Shown here one piece after another: positions 24,601-34,878 of a DNA stretch of 64,000 nt; within the stretch, counting starts at the first letter, position 1; every line of letters starts with the position of its first letter. This DNA comes from Phylloscopus collybita. Its lineage: Eukaryota > Chordata > Aves > Passeriformes > Phylloscopidae. A program made the translations under genes and the position numbers. The notes under the pieces are model-generated. The model worked only from the letters and a program-made list of their open reading frames with translations, made no database searches and was not told the DNA's origin. The stretch is from NCBI GenBank assembly GCA_027886175.1, contig JAJNNQ010000075.1, positions 34,502,501-34,566,500 on the forward strand. Direction: 5' to 3'.

Positions 24601-25864
24601 GACTTGATTTCATAAGTTCACATCCCAAACTGACAGGAATGGAGATATTTTAACAGAATTTTCATTTGGCGTTATGATGCAGGGTACCTTTTGTGTGAAA
24701 TTCAGTTTTCTTCTTGTTTGCACTGTCTGTACCTCAGGATTTTCTAATAAGATTTGAAATCCTTTCCCTTCTTTAGCGTGAGAACACACAGATTAAAGAG
24801 AAAAAACAATTGTCTGAACTGTTTTTGCAATAAACTACAGGGAAAGATACTTTTCCTGTAATCATGTGAGTAGCTGTGCTGACCTCAAGGGCCTTGCTTG
24901 CACAGGTAAGTGTTACTCATGTGAATAAATATGGCCCAATGCTGTAAGTGGAAACAAGGAAGCTCAGCATCTATTTGGACAGAGTTCTCTGTCCTCGGTG
25001 AGAGCTGACTTCATGGTGCAGCAGACAGGCACGGCAGCACAATCCCTTTCTGCTTTTCCAAGAGACAAAACAACTAAATCAACCTCATGTGTGCCCCCTG
25101 AAGGACACGGGTTCCTTTGTTACCTTGTGGACTCCTGCTTGTAGATGTCGATGATGTTCTCTACCAGCAGGTTCCTCTGCAGCCCGTAGACACCGTGTCG
25201 GTCCAGGACCACCTCGTGCCTGCAGGAGGGACAGCGGAAGCGGCCTCCCGACGCCACGGTCGCACCTCCCCTGGTCGGCAGGTAGGGGTTGGAGGCCTGT
25301 TCTTGCCAAGCAGCACAAGGAGAGGGAGGTACGGCCATGAAAAACCATGGAAGCCTCTTCCAAAAGCACCAAATGGTAGGAAACCATTTGCCACTATCCC
25401 CAGTGAGAGGGTAATTCCCATGTGTCACCCCTGGGAAAGCACCTGGTGACTGCTGGGCGAGGGGCCAGCTCCTCAGCTCACGCTCGGCCATGTCACCACA
25501 GCCAACAGGTGGCACTTTCACCTGCTGTGGGATCAGCCCCGGCCTGGATACATCAGCTTTGGCCTTAAATCACTCCCCCACCCTGTCTCACCAACTGTTA
25601 AAATTGATCTACGAAAACATGTAAAAAAATCTTCCTTCCCATTCGTTCCAGCCAGTCCTGCTTGGGAAGCAGAGCTCTCTGTGGGAAGAAACCTACCTGG
25701 AAGATGTCACTGGCACACTTCCGACAGAGATTGTGCTGGCAGGGCAGGATGACCACTGGCTTGGTGAACATCTCCAAACAGATGGGGCAGATCAGCTGCT
25801 TCTCCAGGTTATCCATAGTTTGCTGCTCTTTGGAGAACGACTTGTAGCTCAGGGAGGTGCTCAT
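6285..25864 (-). CDS. TRIM55: TRIM55 / MuRF2, muscle RING-finger E3 ubiquitin ligase (nine coding exons)
   Basis: This is a muscle-restricted TRIM protein that associates with microtubules and sarcomeric titin and acts as a RING-type E3 ubiquitin ligase (known for the family). Joining 25697-25864, 25124-25296, 16738-16903, 14940-15035, 10863-11096, 9761-9783, 9549-9673, 8522-8745 and 6285-6638 gives 520 codons plus stop, all junctions GT-AG and in phase. Visible order: C3HC4 RING (Cys26, Cys29, Cys42, His44, Cys47, Cys50, Cys78, Cys81), MuRF family box (about 82-112), B-box 2 (about 124-156), coiled coil (about 170-279), COS-type region (about 280-330), Glu-rich stretch (about 329-360) and a Ser/Pro/Thr-rich tail. 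From memory it is closer to MuRF2 than MuRF1: the N-terminus with [17 protein letters not shown] and the B-box segment [14 protein letters not shown] are MuRF2-like. The human long isoform is about 548 residues. The C-terminus here ends differently, so an extra or alternative last exon is possible. Confidence 0.95.
6639..8521 (-). other. TRIM55 intron 8
   Basis: This non-coding stretch lies between exons 8 and 9. The only structure I see is a perfect 20-base tandem duplication at 6772-6811. Short frames in it have no recognisable similarity. Confidence 0.8.
6772..6811. repeat. Two tandem copies of a 20-base unit containing ATTGCAAT
   Basis: The unit GTCTGGGAAAATTGCAATCA occurs twice back to back without a mismatch. 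Each copy holds the palindromic C/EBP-like octamer ATTGCAAT. It lies 130-170 bases upstream of TRIM55 exon 9. It may be a recent slippage duplication; a regulatory role is only inferred. Confidence 0.75.
8522..8745 (-). CDS. TRIM55: TRIM55 coding exon 8 (Glu-rich acidic segment)
   Basis: The exon begins with a run of Glu codons ([20 protein letters not shown]), has a second Glu run, then turns Pro/Ala/Gln-rich and ends [17 protein letters not shown]. MuRF proteins carry an acidic stretch at this place. The 224 bases plus one carried base give 75 codons and return to phase 0. The acceptor lies in TTAGAGGAGG, and the AG choice is set by frame. Confidence 0.88.
8746..9548 (-). other. TRIM55 intron 7
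   Basis: Plain intron sequence of 803 bases with no repeat or gene visible. Confidence 0.8.
9549..9673 (-). CDS. TRIM55: TRIM55 coding exon 7 (COS-type region)
   Basis: This 125-base exon encodes [20 protein letters not shown] through REIDFDR, then one base of the next codon. The [17 protein letters not shown] segment corresponds to the C-terminal subgroup one signature (COS) box that the family uses for microtubule contact. The acceptor is TTTTAG and the donor G|GTATGT. Confidence 0.92.
9761..9783 (-). CDS. TRIM55: TRIM55 coding exon 6 (23-base microexon)
   Basis: The microexon encodes NAKTLLQ plus two bases of Lys. It is flanked by CCACAG| and |GTAAGT. Human MuRF2 has NAKTLLKK at this place (recalled), so the exon is conserved. 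Its length, not a multiple of three, forces inclusion with exon 7 to hold the frame. Confidence 0.9.
9784..10862 (-). other. TRIM55 intron 5
   Basis: AT-rich intron with a short T-run near 10071-10081 and nothing else recognisable. Confidence 0.8.
10863..11096 (-). CDS. TRIM55: TRIM55 coding exon 5 (main coiled coil)
   Basis: This 234-base in-phase exon encodes 78 residues from [20 protein letters not shown] to EPEMAVFLQ. The heptad-like, charged helix is the MuRF dimerisation coiled coil. The acceptor is CACAG|GAATGC and the donor CAG|GTATAA. Confidence 0.95.
11097..14939 (-). other. TRIM55 intron 4
   Basis: 3.8-kb intron with no recognisable repeat family or RNA gene. A short T-tract lies at about 13216-13229. 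Confidence 0.75.
14940..15035 (-). CDS. TRIM55: TRIM55 coding exon 4 (start of coiled coil)
   Basis: This 96-base in-phase exon encodes 32 residues, [19 protein letters not shown] through CKMVE. It is too short to appear as a long open frame; I identified it from similarity to the MuRF coiled-coil start, a CTAG acceptor and a GAG|GTAGGT donor. It sits between exons 3 and 5 as expected. Confidence 0.9.
15036..16737 (-). other. TRIM55 intron 3
   Basis: 1.7-kb intron. A 173-codon minus-strand open frame at 15268-15789 is low-complexity and overlapped by frames on both strands, so I treat it as chance. No repeat is seen apart from a short CA run near 16064-16078. Confidence 0.75.
16738..16903 (-). 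CDS. TRIM55: TRIM55 coding exon 3 (B-box 2 zinc finger)
   Basis: The exon follows a polypyrimidine tract and CAG acceptor. It completes the split Arg and encodes [14 protein letters not shown] and the rest of the B-box (C-x2-H ... C-x2-C ... C-x2-C ... H), ending QQQK in phase 0 at AAG|GTAAAT. The length of 166 bases restores the frame (507 coding bases to this point). Confidence 0.95.
18222..18328. repeat. Pure (TATTA)n pentanucleotide microsatellite, about 21 units
   Basis: The five-base unit TATAT/TATTA repeats for about 105 bases with no interruption. Such purity suggests recent expansion and high length polymorphism. It lies in TRIM55 intron 2. Confidence 0.95.
19255..19840 (+). mobile_element. 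CR1 LINE 3' fragment
   Basis: The stretch carries CR1 3'-region landmarks in order: a GTTTGGACCACACCTGAAG segment, AGGAAAGGCTGAGAGAGCTG, AAATGGGCACAAACTGAA, GAGCACTGGCACAGGCTGCC and the terminal CCATTCTGTGACTGTGATTT. These are typical of 5'-truncated avian CR1 copies. No intact reading frame is present. Confidence 0.88.
20080..21250 (-). mobile_element. CR1-like LINE ORF2 (reverse transcriptase) remnant
   Basis: On the minus strand, broken frames match CR1 pol as I recall it. 20793-20978 has a [20 protein letters not shown] segment, 20398-20619 has [20 protein letters not shown], and 20104-20127 reads FHIFTNDL, an RT palm motif. Stops and frameshifts separate them, so the element is dead. 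Boundaries are approximate, and the right end may include the endonuclease-RT linker. Confidence 0.8.
22915..23150. repeat. T-rich low-complexity tract
   Basis: There are several T and GTTT runs, including about 17 uninterrupted T at 23124-23140, followed by an AAAAAG-rich stretch to about 23180. This is simple sequence with no coding content. Confidence 0.7.
23795..24360 (-). mobile_element. CR1 LINE 3' fragment
   Basis: The plus strand shows the reversed CR1 3' end: an ATAGAATGGTTTGGATTGGA start, then GGGATGGAGCATCCACAGCC, CAACCTGTGCCAGTGCCTCA, GAATTTCTTTCTATGTCTAA and CTTCTCTTCTCCAGGCTGAA. This reads as a 5'-truncated copy on the minus strand. Confidence 0.9.
25124..25296 (-). CDS. TRIM55: TRIM55 coding exon 2 (end of RING, MuRF family box)
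   Basis: The exon starts after an AG acceptor at 25297 with [11 protein letters not shown]. It contains the last RING pair CPSC and the family-conserved box [15 protein letters not shown] through DIYKQEST. It ends in phase 2 at AAG|GTAAC, so the next Arg is split across the junction. Confidence 0.95.
25297..25696 (-). other. TRIM55 intron 1
   Basis: A short 400-base intron between the two RING exons. Nothing else is recognisable in it. Confidence 0.85.
25697..25864 (-). CDS. TRIM55: TRIM55 coding exon 1 (start codon, first part of RING)
   Basis: This exon encodes 56 residues starting [10 protein letters not shown] and ending SDIFQ. It holds the first six RING ligands (C-x2-C, C-x-H-x2-C-x2-C). 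The start at 25864 is chosen because it matches the known MuRF2 N-terminus; an in-frame ATG seven codons upstream (25885) exists but would add non-conserved residues. The donor is CAG|GTAGGT at 25696. Confidence 0.95.
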
Positions 25865-26026
25865 CCCTAGCTTTTCCTGGGTCATACACTCAGGGCCACT
25901 GCCTTGTGGAGAGGTGTTGAGGTTAATTTCCCTTGAAATGAGCCAAGGCTGTGCTGTGCTCAGAGGCTCTCTGGGCTGCTCGGGCTGGAGGACATTGTTT
26001 GAAGGAGGGGCCGAGCAGAGCCGGGG

Positions 26027-26117
26027 CTGTTTTTAGCAGCGCCGCGTCACGAGCTGCCGTCCTGCCGTGCCCATATATGCGCGTGAGAGCAGGACGGGCT
26101 GGGACAGGTGACAGCTG
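26027..26117 (-). promoter_or_regulatory. TRIM55: Candidate TRIM55 muscle promoter (E-boxes, CArG-like, MEF2/TATA-like)
   Basis: Read toward the gene on the minus strand, the order is CAGCTG (26112-26117), CACCTG (26105-26110), GCATATATGG (26071-26080, one base from the CC(A/T)6GG SRF consensus) and CTAAAAACAG (26027-26036, one base from a MEF2 site and possibly acting as a TATA element). The region is GC-rich and lies 160-250 bases upstream of the start codon. E-box, SRF and MEF2 sites together fit the muscle expression known for this gene. The functional claim is inference. Confidence 0.5.
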
Positions 26118-29100
26118 CCAGGGGAGGGGGGAGGCCGGAGAGGGCCTGGCTCTCCTCACTCACACATGGCAGCCTTCACCCCTTGAGGAGTTGTGGGAGA
26201 GATAAGCAAAGGCCATCCGCTCCCTTTCCTTATCTTTGCAGGTCAGTGGAGACCCAAGGGCTTGCCCCAGCCTGGGCAGCCACATCCTGCAGCCTAATAG
26301 ACATTCTGCTGTGAGCCAGCAGCCGTGGCCACGGGAGGTGGGATGTCATTTTGCCCATGTGTTTTGGCAGGCTCCAGGATCCTACCTTTCTTTCCAAGGT
26401 GGGAAGTACATGTGGTTACTGGAGAAGACCATAGAAGTGATGGCTGCTCTGGAGCTTGAACACTTCAGGGTGTAAACATCTCACCACCTTGAAATCCAGA
26501 CAAAAAAAAAAATGCCTGCTTAAAACTGTGCTTAAGTTTGTTCTGGTAAGATTTTGGTCTTAGGAGCTGTAACATAAAAATCCAACGTGACTATTTGTGC
26601 CATTAACTCCATGGGCAGGTTAAATGTTGGGCAGTGAAATAACTCATGGGCAGTGAAAAATATTATTTGAATTTCCTGATGAGAAAAAAACAGAAGAAAT
26701 ACAGTGTGAAAGGCTTTCATTTGTGCTGCTAGAGAATAGGTACTAATTGTATATGCTCTCTCTCCAACAGTTTAATTCAAATATATTTTAGTTTTGGGCA
26801 CTGCTGTGTTTATATCTGTTTATTAGACACTGATATCCCTTTCAGCTTGGCACTTGTTCCAGAGTTATTTTTAAAATGACAATTTCCCAGATAATTTGTG
26901 ACATGTGATGCCTGATCTTAAGGGAGAGCCATCTGTGCTTCTACTTGCCAATAATTTATCACACAACTGTACAAGCAATAAATATCTCATCCTCAAATTT
27001 AAGCCAAAGTCCCTGCATTACTGTATAATACCACTTTGCCACCATACTGTACATGTAATCAGAATAATTTCTTCTCTTTTAGTCTATAAGTACAATACTT
27101 GCTCAGTTCAGTGTCTTGTAGAAAGCTTTGAAGTTTATTCTGTCTTATGAGTGTATAAGGCTTGCATCTGAAAAATGCAGTAGAGCAGCTGAGTGAGTGC
27201 CTGAGGCATCCAGGGGCAGACCCCAACTCTAAAGCAGGGCCCTCCATCTGCATGCAACACCAGTCTGGAAACTGTGCACTCCAGGAAAATATAAAAGTGA
27301 AGATTTTCATGGATTTCTGCATGAAAATGAACACTATCCTCTGCATGCAATTGTAATAAATAACATTAAATTAAACGTATTATTGACTTACTTTATTTTC
27401 AGTGCTTCACATGTTTCTTAAGTGTTTGATTGAACTCCTGTACTCATTTGCAGCCCACCGAGCTGGAAATTCCCCTGGGCAAACTTACACACATTTGTCA
27501 GCAGTCCCATAGAAACAAATCGATTTTTCTAAGTCTTTCATTCAGGGGAAATTAGTCATAGCTTAGTTAAACCCTCCTGAAATCACACCTTTGCTTTGAC
27601 TGCCTGGTGTGGACCAAAGCCTGGAGTCCAGTGGGAGAAGCTGCTCCAGCAGCTGCTGTGGACAGCTGGGGCTATTGGCAGGGCTGGCAGGGAGCCTTCC
27701 CTGGCAGCAGCAAGAAGATATTTCTCTTCTTTGCCTCCCCTCCATGGCTGGGTCAGAGGTGACTTTTGCATCTGGAGGAATCTGAATGCCTCATTCTTGC
27801 CCTCCTAACTTTGAGTCAGCTGCCCCTTGCACAGCAAAACCTGCTTCAATAAGGGGCTCTGAATTAGATGAGGAAAGCCATCCTCATCTGGCAGGGCAGG
27901 AACTTTCACCTTACTGCACCGGCAGAAACAGAGAAATTCGGGAAGGGAAAGCTGAAGGCTAGAAATGTCAGCACACAAAAATACCTGCATATGCTGATGT
28001 AGGGAAGGGGGTGTTAATGACATGCAAAAAAAGCCATACTGGCCCTTTGGAGGATGAACTGAGGCACCTCTCAGGGTGTAACACATCTCTGGGATGTGAT
28101 TCTGGTGAGTTTATACCTACCCAGTAACCCCCAGAAGCCTTCTGTTAACTGGCTGAGTGGGACACCTGATGCCTCTGCAGAGGACATCTGGTGTCAACAA
28201 GGTGAAGAGGGACAGTGTTTTGCTGCTTTTCCCCTTTCTTTGTGCTGAAGCATGCTAACATGGAACATGGTGACAAACAGCCCAACCAAAAAGAGGATAA
28301 ACAAAGATAAACCCACCTTTTGCAACCAGGCCTGAGCTGAAATACTTTTCTGGAAGGAACATGTAGTCCAGACGTGAAAAATTAGTACAGGATTTTCTGA
28401 CAAGGTATTATGAACCACAACAATAAATTATAGGTAAAGAAGTGCAGATGCTTGACTACATTTGCACAGGCAGGATGAGAAATGCCAGGAAAGCCCCACA
28501 CTGTGTGACCACCCTGCAAAAAGGAGGAAGAGAAGAGCCAAGTGTAAGACACTGAGGAGAAAGAGGAAGATCCTGCAGCTGGTCTTCAGCAGGGACTACT
28601 TAGGATAAGCTTCAAAGAATTCACAGTGAGAAAGAGTCTGGCACCCTCCAGTCTCTCCCTGTCAGCCCTGTCCCCTTCCTCTTCCTCCCTTTCCACTCCT
28701 GAAGGAGAAGACTACCAGCAGACACAGCTGTCCACCTCTGAAGAGTCACCAAGTCAAGCCATCTCTCAAGGGACAAACAAAAGGCAAGAGGACTTGCTTT
28801 AACACTCCTCCTGGACAGAAAATCTGGACATCTGCCATCAGCAAGAATTTTTTATTTTTTTTTTCTTTCTTTCATTTCAGTATTGCTTGTCTGGGAGTGT
28901 TACCTGGCTTTGTTGACATAACTAGAACACTAATTCCTAAATATAGGCTTGCTTTTTTACAGACATTACAACTTACTCCTCTATTTTGCAGCTGAATAAC
29001 AGCTTGCAGCCTGTGGACTGATGGCCTGGAACCTGGAAAGCTGGCTGCAAAGCACTGGGTTTAGGAGAGGGATTTGGAGGAGGAAGGAGAGGTTGAATGA

Positions 29101-30258
29101 TGTCCAGGTTCAGGTTTCAATGCCATAATGACATCTCTGGGTTTTGCATTCACAGAATTCCCCTCTGCAACCTCTTATCTTGTACCAGAGCTGTGAAGCT
29201 CTTGTGTGTCACTCAGAAAATCAGCCCTGTGGCTCTCTTGCATGACTGGAAAACAGAGAGAAAAATCATATTTTGGCCAGAGGATGCTGTCAAAAATATG
29301 CTCCCACATGACTTGCTTTCCCAACGAGCCTGCAGAGACAAAACACACTCTGCAAGGAGCAGGCTCCTTGTCCAGGCATCCTGCCCTGGGCATGGTGGGT
29401 GGTGAGAAACATCCCAGTCCATGGGGTGACAGTGCCTTGGCCTGCTGCCATCCCACCTTCTGCCTGTCGTGGGGCATGAGCAAGCACCCCACCACCCAGC
29501 CCAGGAGTGGGCAGACCTCTACACTGGCAGCTGCCTAAAGCAGATGGGAGCTGCCCATCATTCCCTGGGCAGGGATCAACACCCAGCCCCACCCCACTGC
29601 CTCCAGCAGCTCCCCCCACTCCTGAGGCTGGTGAGACTCACCTGCAGGCTTCCCACAACAGCCCAGCTGCTGGAAGAGGACAGAGCTGGTGGGTGCCTGA
29701 GCAATACAACATCCTAACAAAAATGAGGCCTGCCATCTCCAATTCTGCTCACCCAAATGTGAGACTTAGGGCAAAATGATGATGCATCCTTCCCCCCTTC
29801 CCGTACTGCTAACTCTGCCTGTTGTTCTGCCCGAAAACATTTGCATTTTAGCCAAGCATCCCTTGGGGAGGCTACGGGAGGTTCTCAATCAATCCCACCT
29901 TGTGTCTGTGCCCATTTACCGTGCCATGAACAGTCCCTCTCAGGAGCAGGTGGCAAGCACCGGCATTTATTTACACCTACAAGCCAGCATGTTGCAGAGA
30001 CTCAGATTTCACTTACATTGGCAACAACTTACTGAGCCGACAAGCCAGCTATAAGATGAAGCCCTCCTACCTATACAAGTGCAAACTGCAAATTAAATTT
30101 TCCATTTCATGATTTTATTGTGATCGATATACACTCCATGGTAAATACTGAGACTACCCTTGTGTGTGACTCAATCTATGCAGCCAAAGAGAAAGTTTGC
30201 AACAGAGACAAATGCTTTCAGGCACAGTTGCCTTTTGAGACTGACATTTTTTCCACTC

Positions 30259-30290
30259 AACACACACACACACACACATATATATATATT
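30259..30290. repeat. (CA)n(TA)n microsatellite
   Basis: About nine CA units run straight into about six TA units. It is a simple repeat in intergenic DNA. Confidence 0.85.
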
Positions 30291-33200
30291 TGTCTTTGTG
30301 TACCTCATATGTGATGACAGGCCATATGTGGTCAGTATTTGGAGACCTTCTAAAAACAGTCTGAGGATTGGTTTCAGATCTCCAAGAAAACAAAGACCAG
30401 CACAGGAGATAATGACATCTTTAGAAAGTTTCTTTTGCACATATGAAATCACAGCAGAAGAGGAAAGCTCAAAGTGTTTCCAAGGGTGAGTCACTGGGAG
30501 CACATCAAATGTATGGGACATGAAATTTCAGTGACAAGCTACAAAGGCCAGACAGAGGGAGGGCGTCTGCCCTTTTCTTTTTAATAGAGGATGGACATTG
30601 CCCTGAGCTGAACTGTGCTCAAAAGCAGCCTTCTCTGGGCTTATCCATGCTCAAGGACCTTCCACAGTTTGAAGGAAACTAGGAGAAACATGGGATAAAA
30701 GGGCATATGAATTAGATAATAACTTCTGTTCCAAATTAATCAGTGGTACCAACATGAATTAGAGCAGACAAACTTCAGAGATTTGGATTAAAAGACCTTG
30801 AAAAAGGAAGAGTCTGTGGACAAACTGCATCAAGGACTCATTCCTGCATGCTGTGGTTCTGCCATCATTGTGACACCACGAGGTGAGGTCACTGTCCCAT
30901 ATGTCTGACTGGGAAAAGGAAGATCCTTTGGCTTCCTTCTGCCCTCCACCAGTGCCACCAAGCCAGCATGAACCTGTCATCCAGCTTTAGGGGACAGAGA
31001 AACAAAACCTCCCTGAAAGAAAGTCCTTGTTTCCTCTGAGTCCTCAAGATTAGGATGTGAAATGGTGTTCAGACCATACCCTTCAGGCAGGCAGGATGAC
31101 CCTGCAAGGTGATTAACATGAGGCATTTATCATATTCTTGCAGTTTCTGTATTGTCTAAAGTCTCAAAATTAGTGAGCCTGAAAAGACCAGATGCAGGAT
31201 AACAAACTTGAGAAGAACAGTTCAGCATCTCCCCAAACCACATGCAACTTTACAAACCTGGGGATTCCCAAGCCCTTATCCCCTCCACATGTCACTGCTA
31301 GAAAGAGATCTGTATTTCACAGCCAAGGCATACAAGTATGTCCAAAGGACTGGAGGAAGTACTGCATGTGGAAAAGGAATAGCGCTGCACTACTGTCTAC
31401 CTAAAAATAGATCCTTTCCAGGGCTAGGGACAAGTTTCACAGATAACAGGAACAGGCTTGTTTTTCCACACCCCCAAACATACCCTGCAGTGAAAATGAG
31501 ACATAAGGAAGAAAGGATATAAGTAAAACAAAAGCAGTTAGAAAAACAGGAGAGCACACCAGTTAGAAAAGTGGGAAAATCCCACTTCCTTTTGAAGAGT
31601 AAGCAACCAAGTCAACTTCAGTATTTTAACACAACCCTCTGCTTTTCAAATGCAGCCCTGACCCTTTCCCCTCTACTTTGTTATTACAGCATCCCATGGG
31701 AGCCTGTTTGTAAATCATGGCTCAATGTCTCCCCTACAAGCAGAAAAGCAGGAATGGTGAATCCTCCCCAGGTACCTGCATTTTGTGGAATAACAGGGAT
31801 GTTTGATTCTGGAGTGCAGAAGTTGCTGCTGTGGCAGTGGGAGGAAGGCAGAGGTGGTATTGCAGGGTCAGTGCCGTGGGCCTACTAAGCATACCAGAGT
31901 TTAAGGTGAAGGGTATTGCAGAGCTTTAACAGGAATTTTGACTGATGATGGATTTGTTTTTTACTCTGGACTTAACAAGCCATAGTGCTCCAGACCCCAC
32001 TGCTGCAGACCCAGCTCTGTCAGGAGGAGAGGAGAGTGATGTTTAGTTGAGAGGGACTTGTGTTTCACAGCATAGATCCAGCTCAGGCTTCCCAGCTGGC
32101 ATCAGCTCATCACTTCACAGGGATACAGCTCTGTCCCCGTGTCAGGTTTCTCCCTAGCCTTGGTCTGCTTGACATAAGCCACTCTTGATGCTATTTCAGT
32201 ATGCTCTCCATTGCTCAGCTGGCAGAGCAGAGAGCTGTGGATATTTTTTTTTCCAGGACAATGCTCAGGTCCATAGTTCAAAAGAGAGACTGATTTTAAG
32301 TTTGTACTCAGCACAAACTTTTTACTACATCAGAGACCTGCTGAGACTCCATCCCAGCTCCCCAGGATGGTCTAAGTTTAATGTTCTCATCCACCCTCAT
32401 CTTGAGGGTCATTCTTTTCAGACAGAATAGAGATTCAGTGCTTAAAGATAAAGGGTCAAATATTTCCATATCACACCTAAAGAAAAATACTGTGTGGTGG
32501 GGTAGGGAGGTTTTCTCATGGTAAGTTGCTACCAGAACCATGGAAGTGTCTGTTTATCAAGTGGCTGGTGTCAGATGTAACAAATGTTCTTAGGGTTTTT
32601 TTGTTTTTGTTTTTTTCCCCCCAAATTCTTCTGTTTTCCTTTTATTTCCTTTTGCTATATGCCCTGCAGATGCTTTCAAGGCATATAACAAAACCAGCAT
32701 GACTCTTCATTCCTGAGTACCAATGCCTTTGTTTTTCCTTTTGAAAGTCAGATAAGAAGAGAAAGTTTCCCTTTTGGCCATTTTCCAGTCAGGTTCTTTC
32801 ACCCACTCCTTCACACGAGATTTTTGTGAGCATAGGGGAGCACAGCATTTGAGAGAGAGATGCAGGCATTTGCAAGGAAAACAACTGGAAAAGCCTTCAA
32901 GCCATGCACTTTTTAGCTACGATCAGGAATGCCATCCACTGTGACATTGTGTTCATTGTACCAAGCAGCAGTTTACTGCATTAACGTCCTTTTGAATTAT
33001 CACTTCAGGAAGCATCTCAAGCATGTCGGCCCATGTCCACATGCGTGGTGTTGCATCACCCTCTCCCCACACCAGGCTGTTCCCTAGGAGTCAGTCCTTC
33101 TGATTCTGGCAGAGTTTAGGGAATGCAAGGGAAGAAAGGGTGCACAGCGAGTCCTTTCACCATAGAATAACTCAGATTTTGTGTGTCTCCTAAAAAGCCT

Positions 33201-34785
33201 TGACCTTGCCATGGAGGGGGTAGCTTTGCAGTAAGATTTGTGTTTCGCCTGTGCTGGCTGAGGATGCACATTTCTCACTTCACAGTTCTACACTCTGCAG
33301 TCAGGATTGGGCAGTTCATGGCAATAGACAGCACCATAGTAATCTGATACAATGATCTGGGTGGAAGATAGAGAGTTGGGGCTGGCTGTCTTCCTCTCCT
33401 TCCAAAATTCTCCCCGTGATGCAGCCAACAGAGCTTGTCATCAGCCTGGAGGATGATCCCCCTGTAACCCCAGCCACCAGCACTGAGGGAGGCTGCTCCA
33501 GCACTGGATGTAAGAGAAGGTGCTGTCAGCTGAACGTGGTCCTTTGTCCCACCACTGTGGTCAAGAAGCTGGGACAACAGGGCCCCACTGACCCCATATC
33601 CATCACTGCCACCCTTTGGATCAGAAGACAAGTGGGGGAGAGAACAGGCATATGGAGGGCACAGAGAGAGCTGGGATGTGATGGCAAAGCCAAGCATGGG
33701 ATAAGTGCCAGAGCTGCTGTGCATTTCCATTGTCACAGCATTTAGAGCAGCACTGCTAATGAAGCCTGCAAACGACGAGAGGTGGTGTAAAGACAGAGCC
33801 TCTGATGGATCAGCTTCCTCATGTCACTTGTGTTGCTCTTTTTATAATGCTGTGGGGTCAGCTCTCTTCATCTCTATCCTGTTGTAGGTGTGCAGGCAAT
33901 CTTACTTCAGATAGTCCTTAGGTAAGAGGTGACAAGCTGGAGCAGTACATGGCCTTGTTCTGATGCTTCTGATTATTCCAAAGCCTGTAATGCAAGCATG
34001 AGGCGGATGATAATAGATTTATGTAAGAGTAGATTACAAATCACTTCTCTTCCAGTTACCCACGTAGTATGGCCTTGGTGCTATTTCCATCCCTAATCAG
34101 TGCTATGAAGCACTTCACAACAAGCTGACAGCTTTGCAGCAGCGTTGTTTTGTGCAGAAATTTGTATTCAAGGCGCCTTTTAGGCCTTGGTTCCCCATAT
34201 CCCACAGTGATGCATCTGCTACTTGCCATCATGCTGCTGGGACTGGGGCTCCTGTGAGATCCTGCTGGGAGTTTCTCTCAGGACTGTGTCTCTCATCTTT
34301 TGATAGCTCAGCTCCCAGGGTAGAGGGCTGCAGTACTTTCAGAGTCATCCTCAGTCACTGCTTCTAATTACAGCTCAAAGGACAGGGGATTTTTGCAGGG
34401 GGAGGAAGATTTCTACTCATCACTAAACTTCTTATTGGACCCCTGACAGACACACTGAGGAGCCCCAGGAGTCACACCAAGGGCCTTTGTCCCATTCCAC
34501 GCCAGTGTCCACAGATGCTTTTGTCAGCAGAGGATGCCTCTGCCACCCCTGACCTTCATCAGAGGTACTCACCAGAGACCTCATTCCTGCAGCCAAAACG
34601 GGGCAGGCATGGCTATCACTGACCTTTAGCATTCCAGAGAACATGGCAAGGAGCTTGACATGAGTTAGGTGGTCACAGGGTAACAGTTCACTGTCACCTT
34701 CAGCTAGCAATGTCAGCAGGCAGTCAGTAACACTGAAACCCCACTTAATCCAGAAGAGATGAAGTAAGAACGGAAATAAAATAAT

Positions 34786-34878
34786 AATATAATCTATTTT
34801 GGATGGATATTAGTATTGTCATGGAAATAAAGTAATCCATGACAAATCCATTATTATCCATCCAAAATAGATTATATT
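34786..34878. repeat. Near-perfect 93-base inverted repeat (hairpin)
   Basis: The left arm AATATAATCTATTTTGGATGGATA is matched by its reverse complement ending at 34878, and the inner arm TTGTCATGGA (34816-34825) pairs with TCCATGACAA (34836-34845). The loop is about ten bases (AATAAAGTAA), and a short bulged segment separates the two paired blocks. It could be a short palindromic MITE or a precursor-like hairpin. No open reading frame is involved. Confidence 0.85.

Larger units (their letters stand above)
16904..25123 (-). other. TRIM55 intron 2 (8.2 kb, repeat-rich)
   Basis: This is the longest intron of the gene. It contains a pure pentanucleotide microsatellite (18222-18328), a forward CR1 3' fragment (19255-19840), a reverse CR1 ORF2 fragment (about 20080-21250), a T-rich tract (22915-23150) and a reverse CR1 3' fragment (23795-24360). 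The rest shows nothing recognisable. Confidence 0.8.

Noticed and set aside
33275..33736. 153-codon minus-strand frame
   Set aside because: No recognisable domain, and a 109-codon frame overlaps on the plus strand; nothing supports coding.
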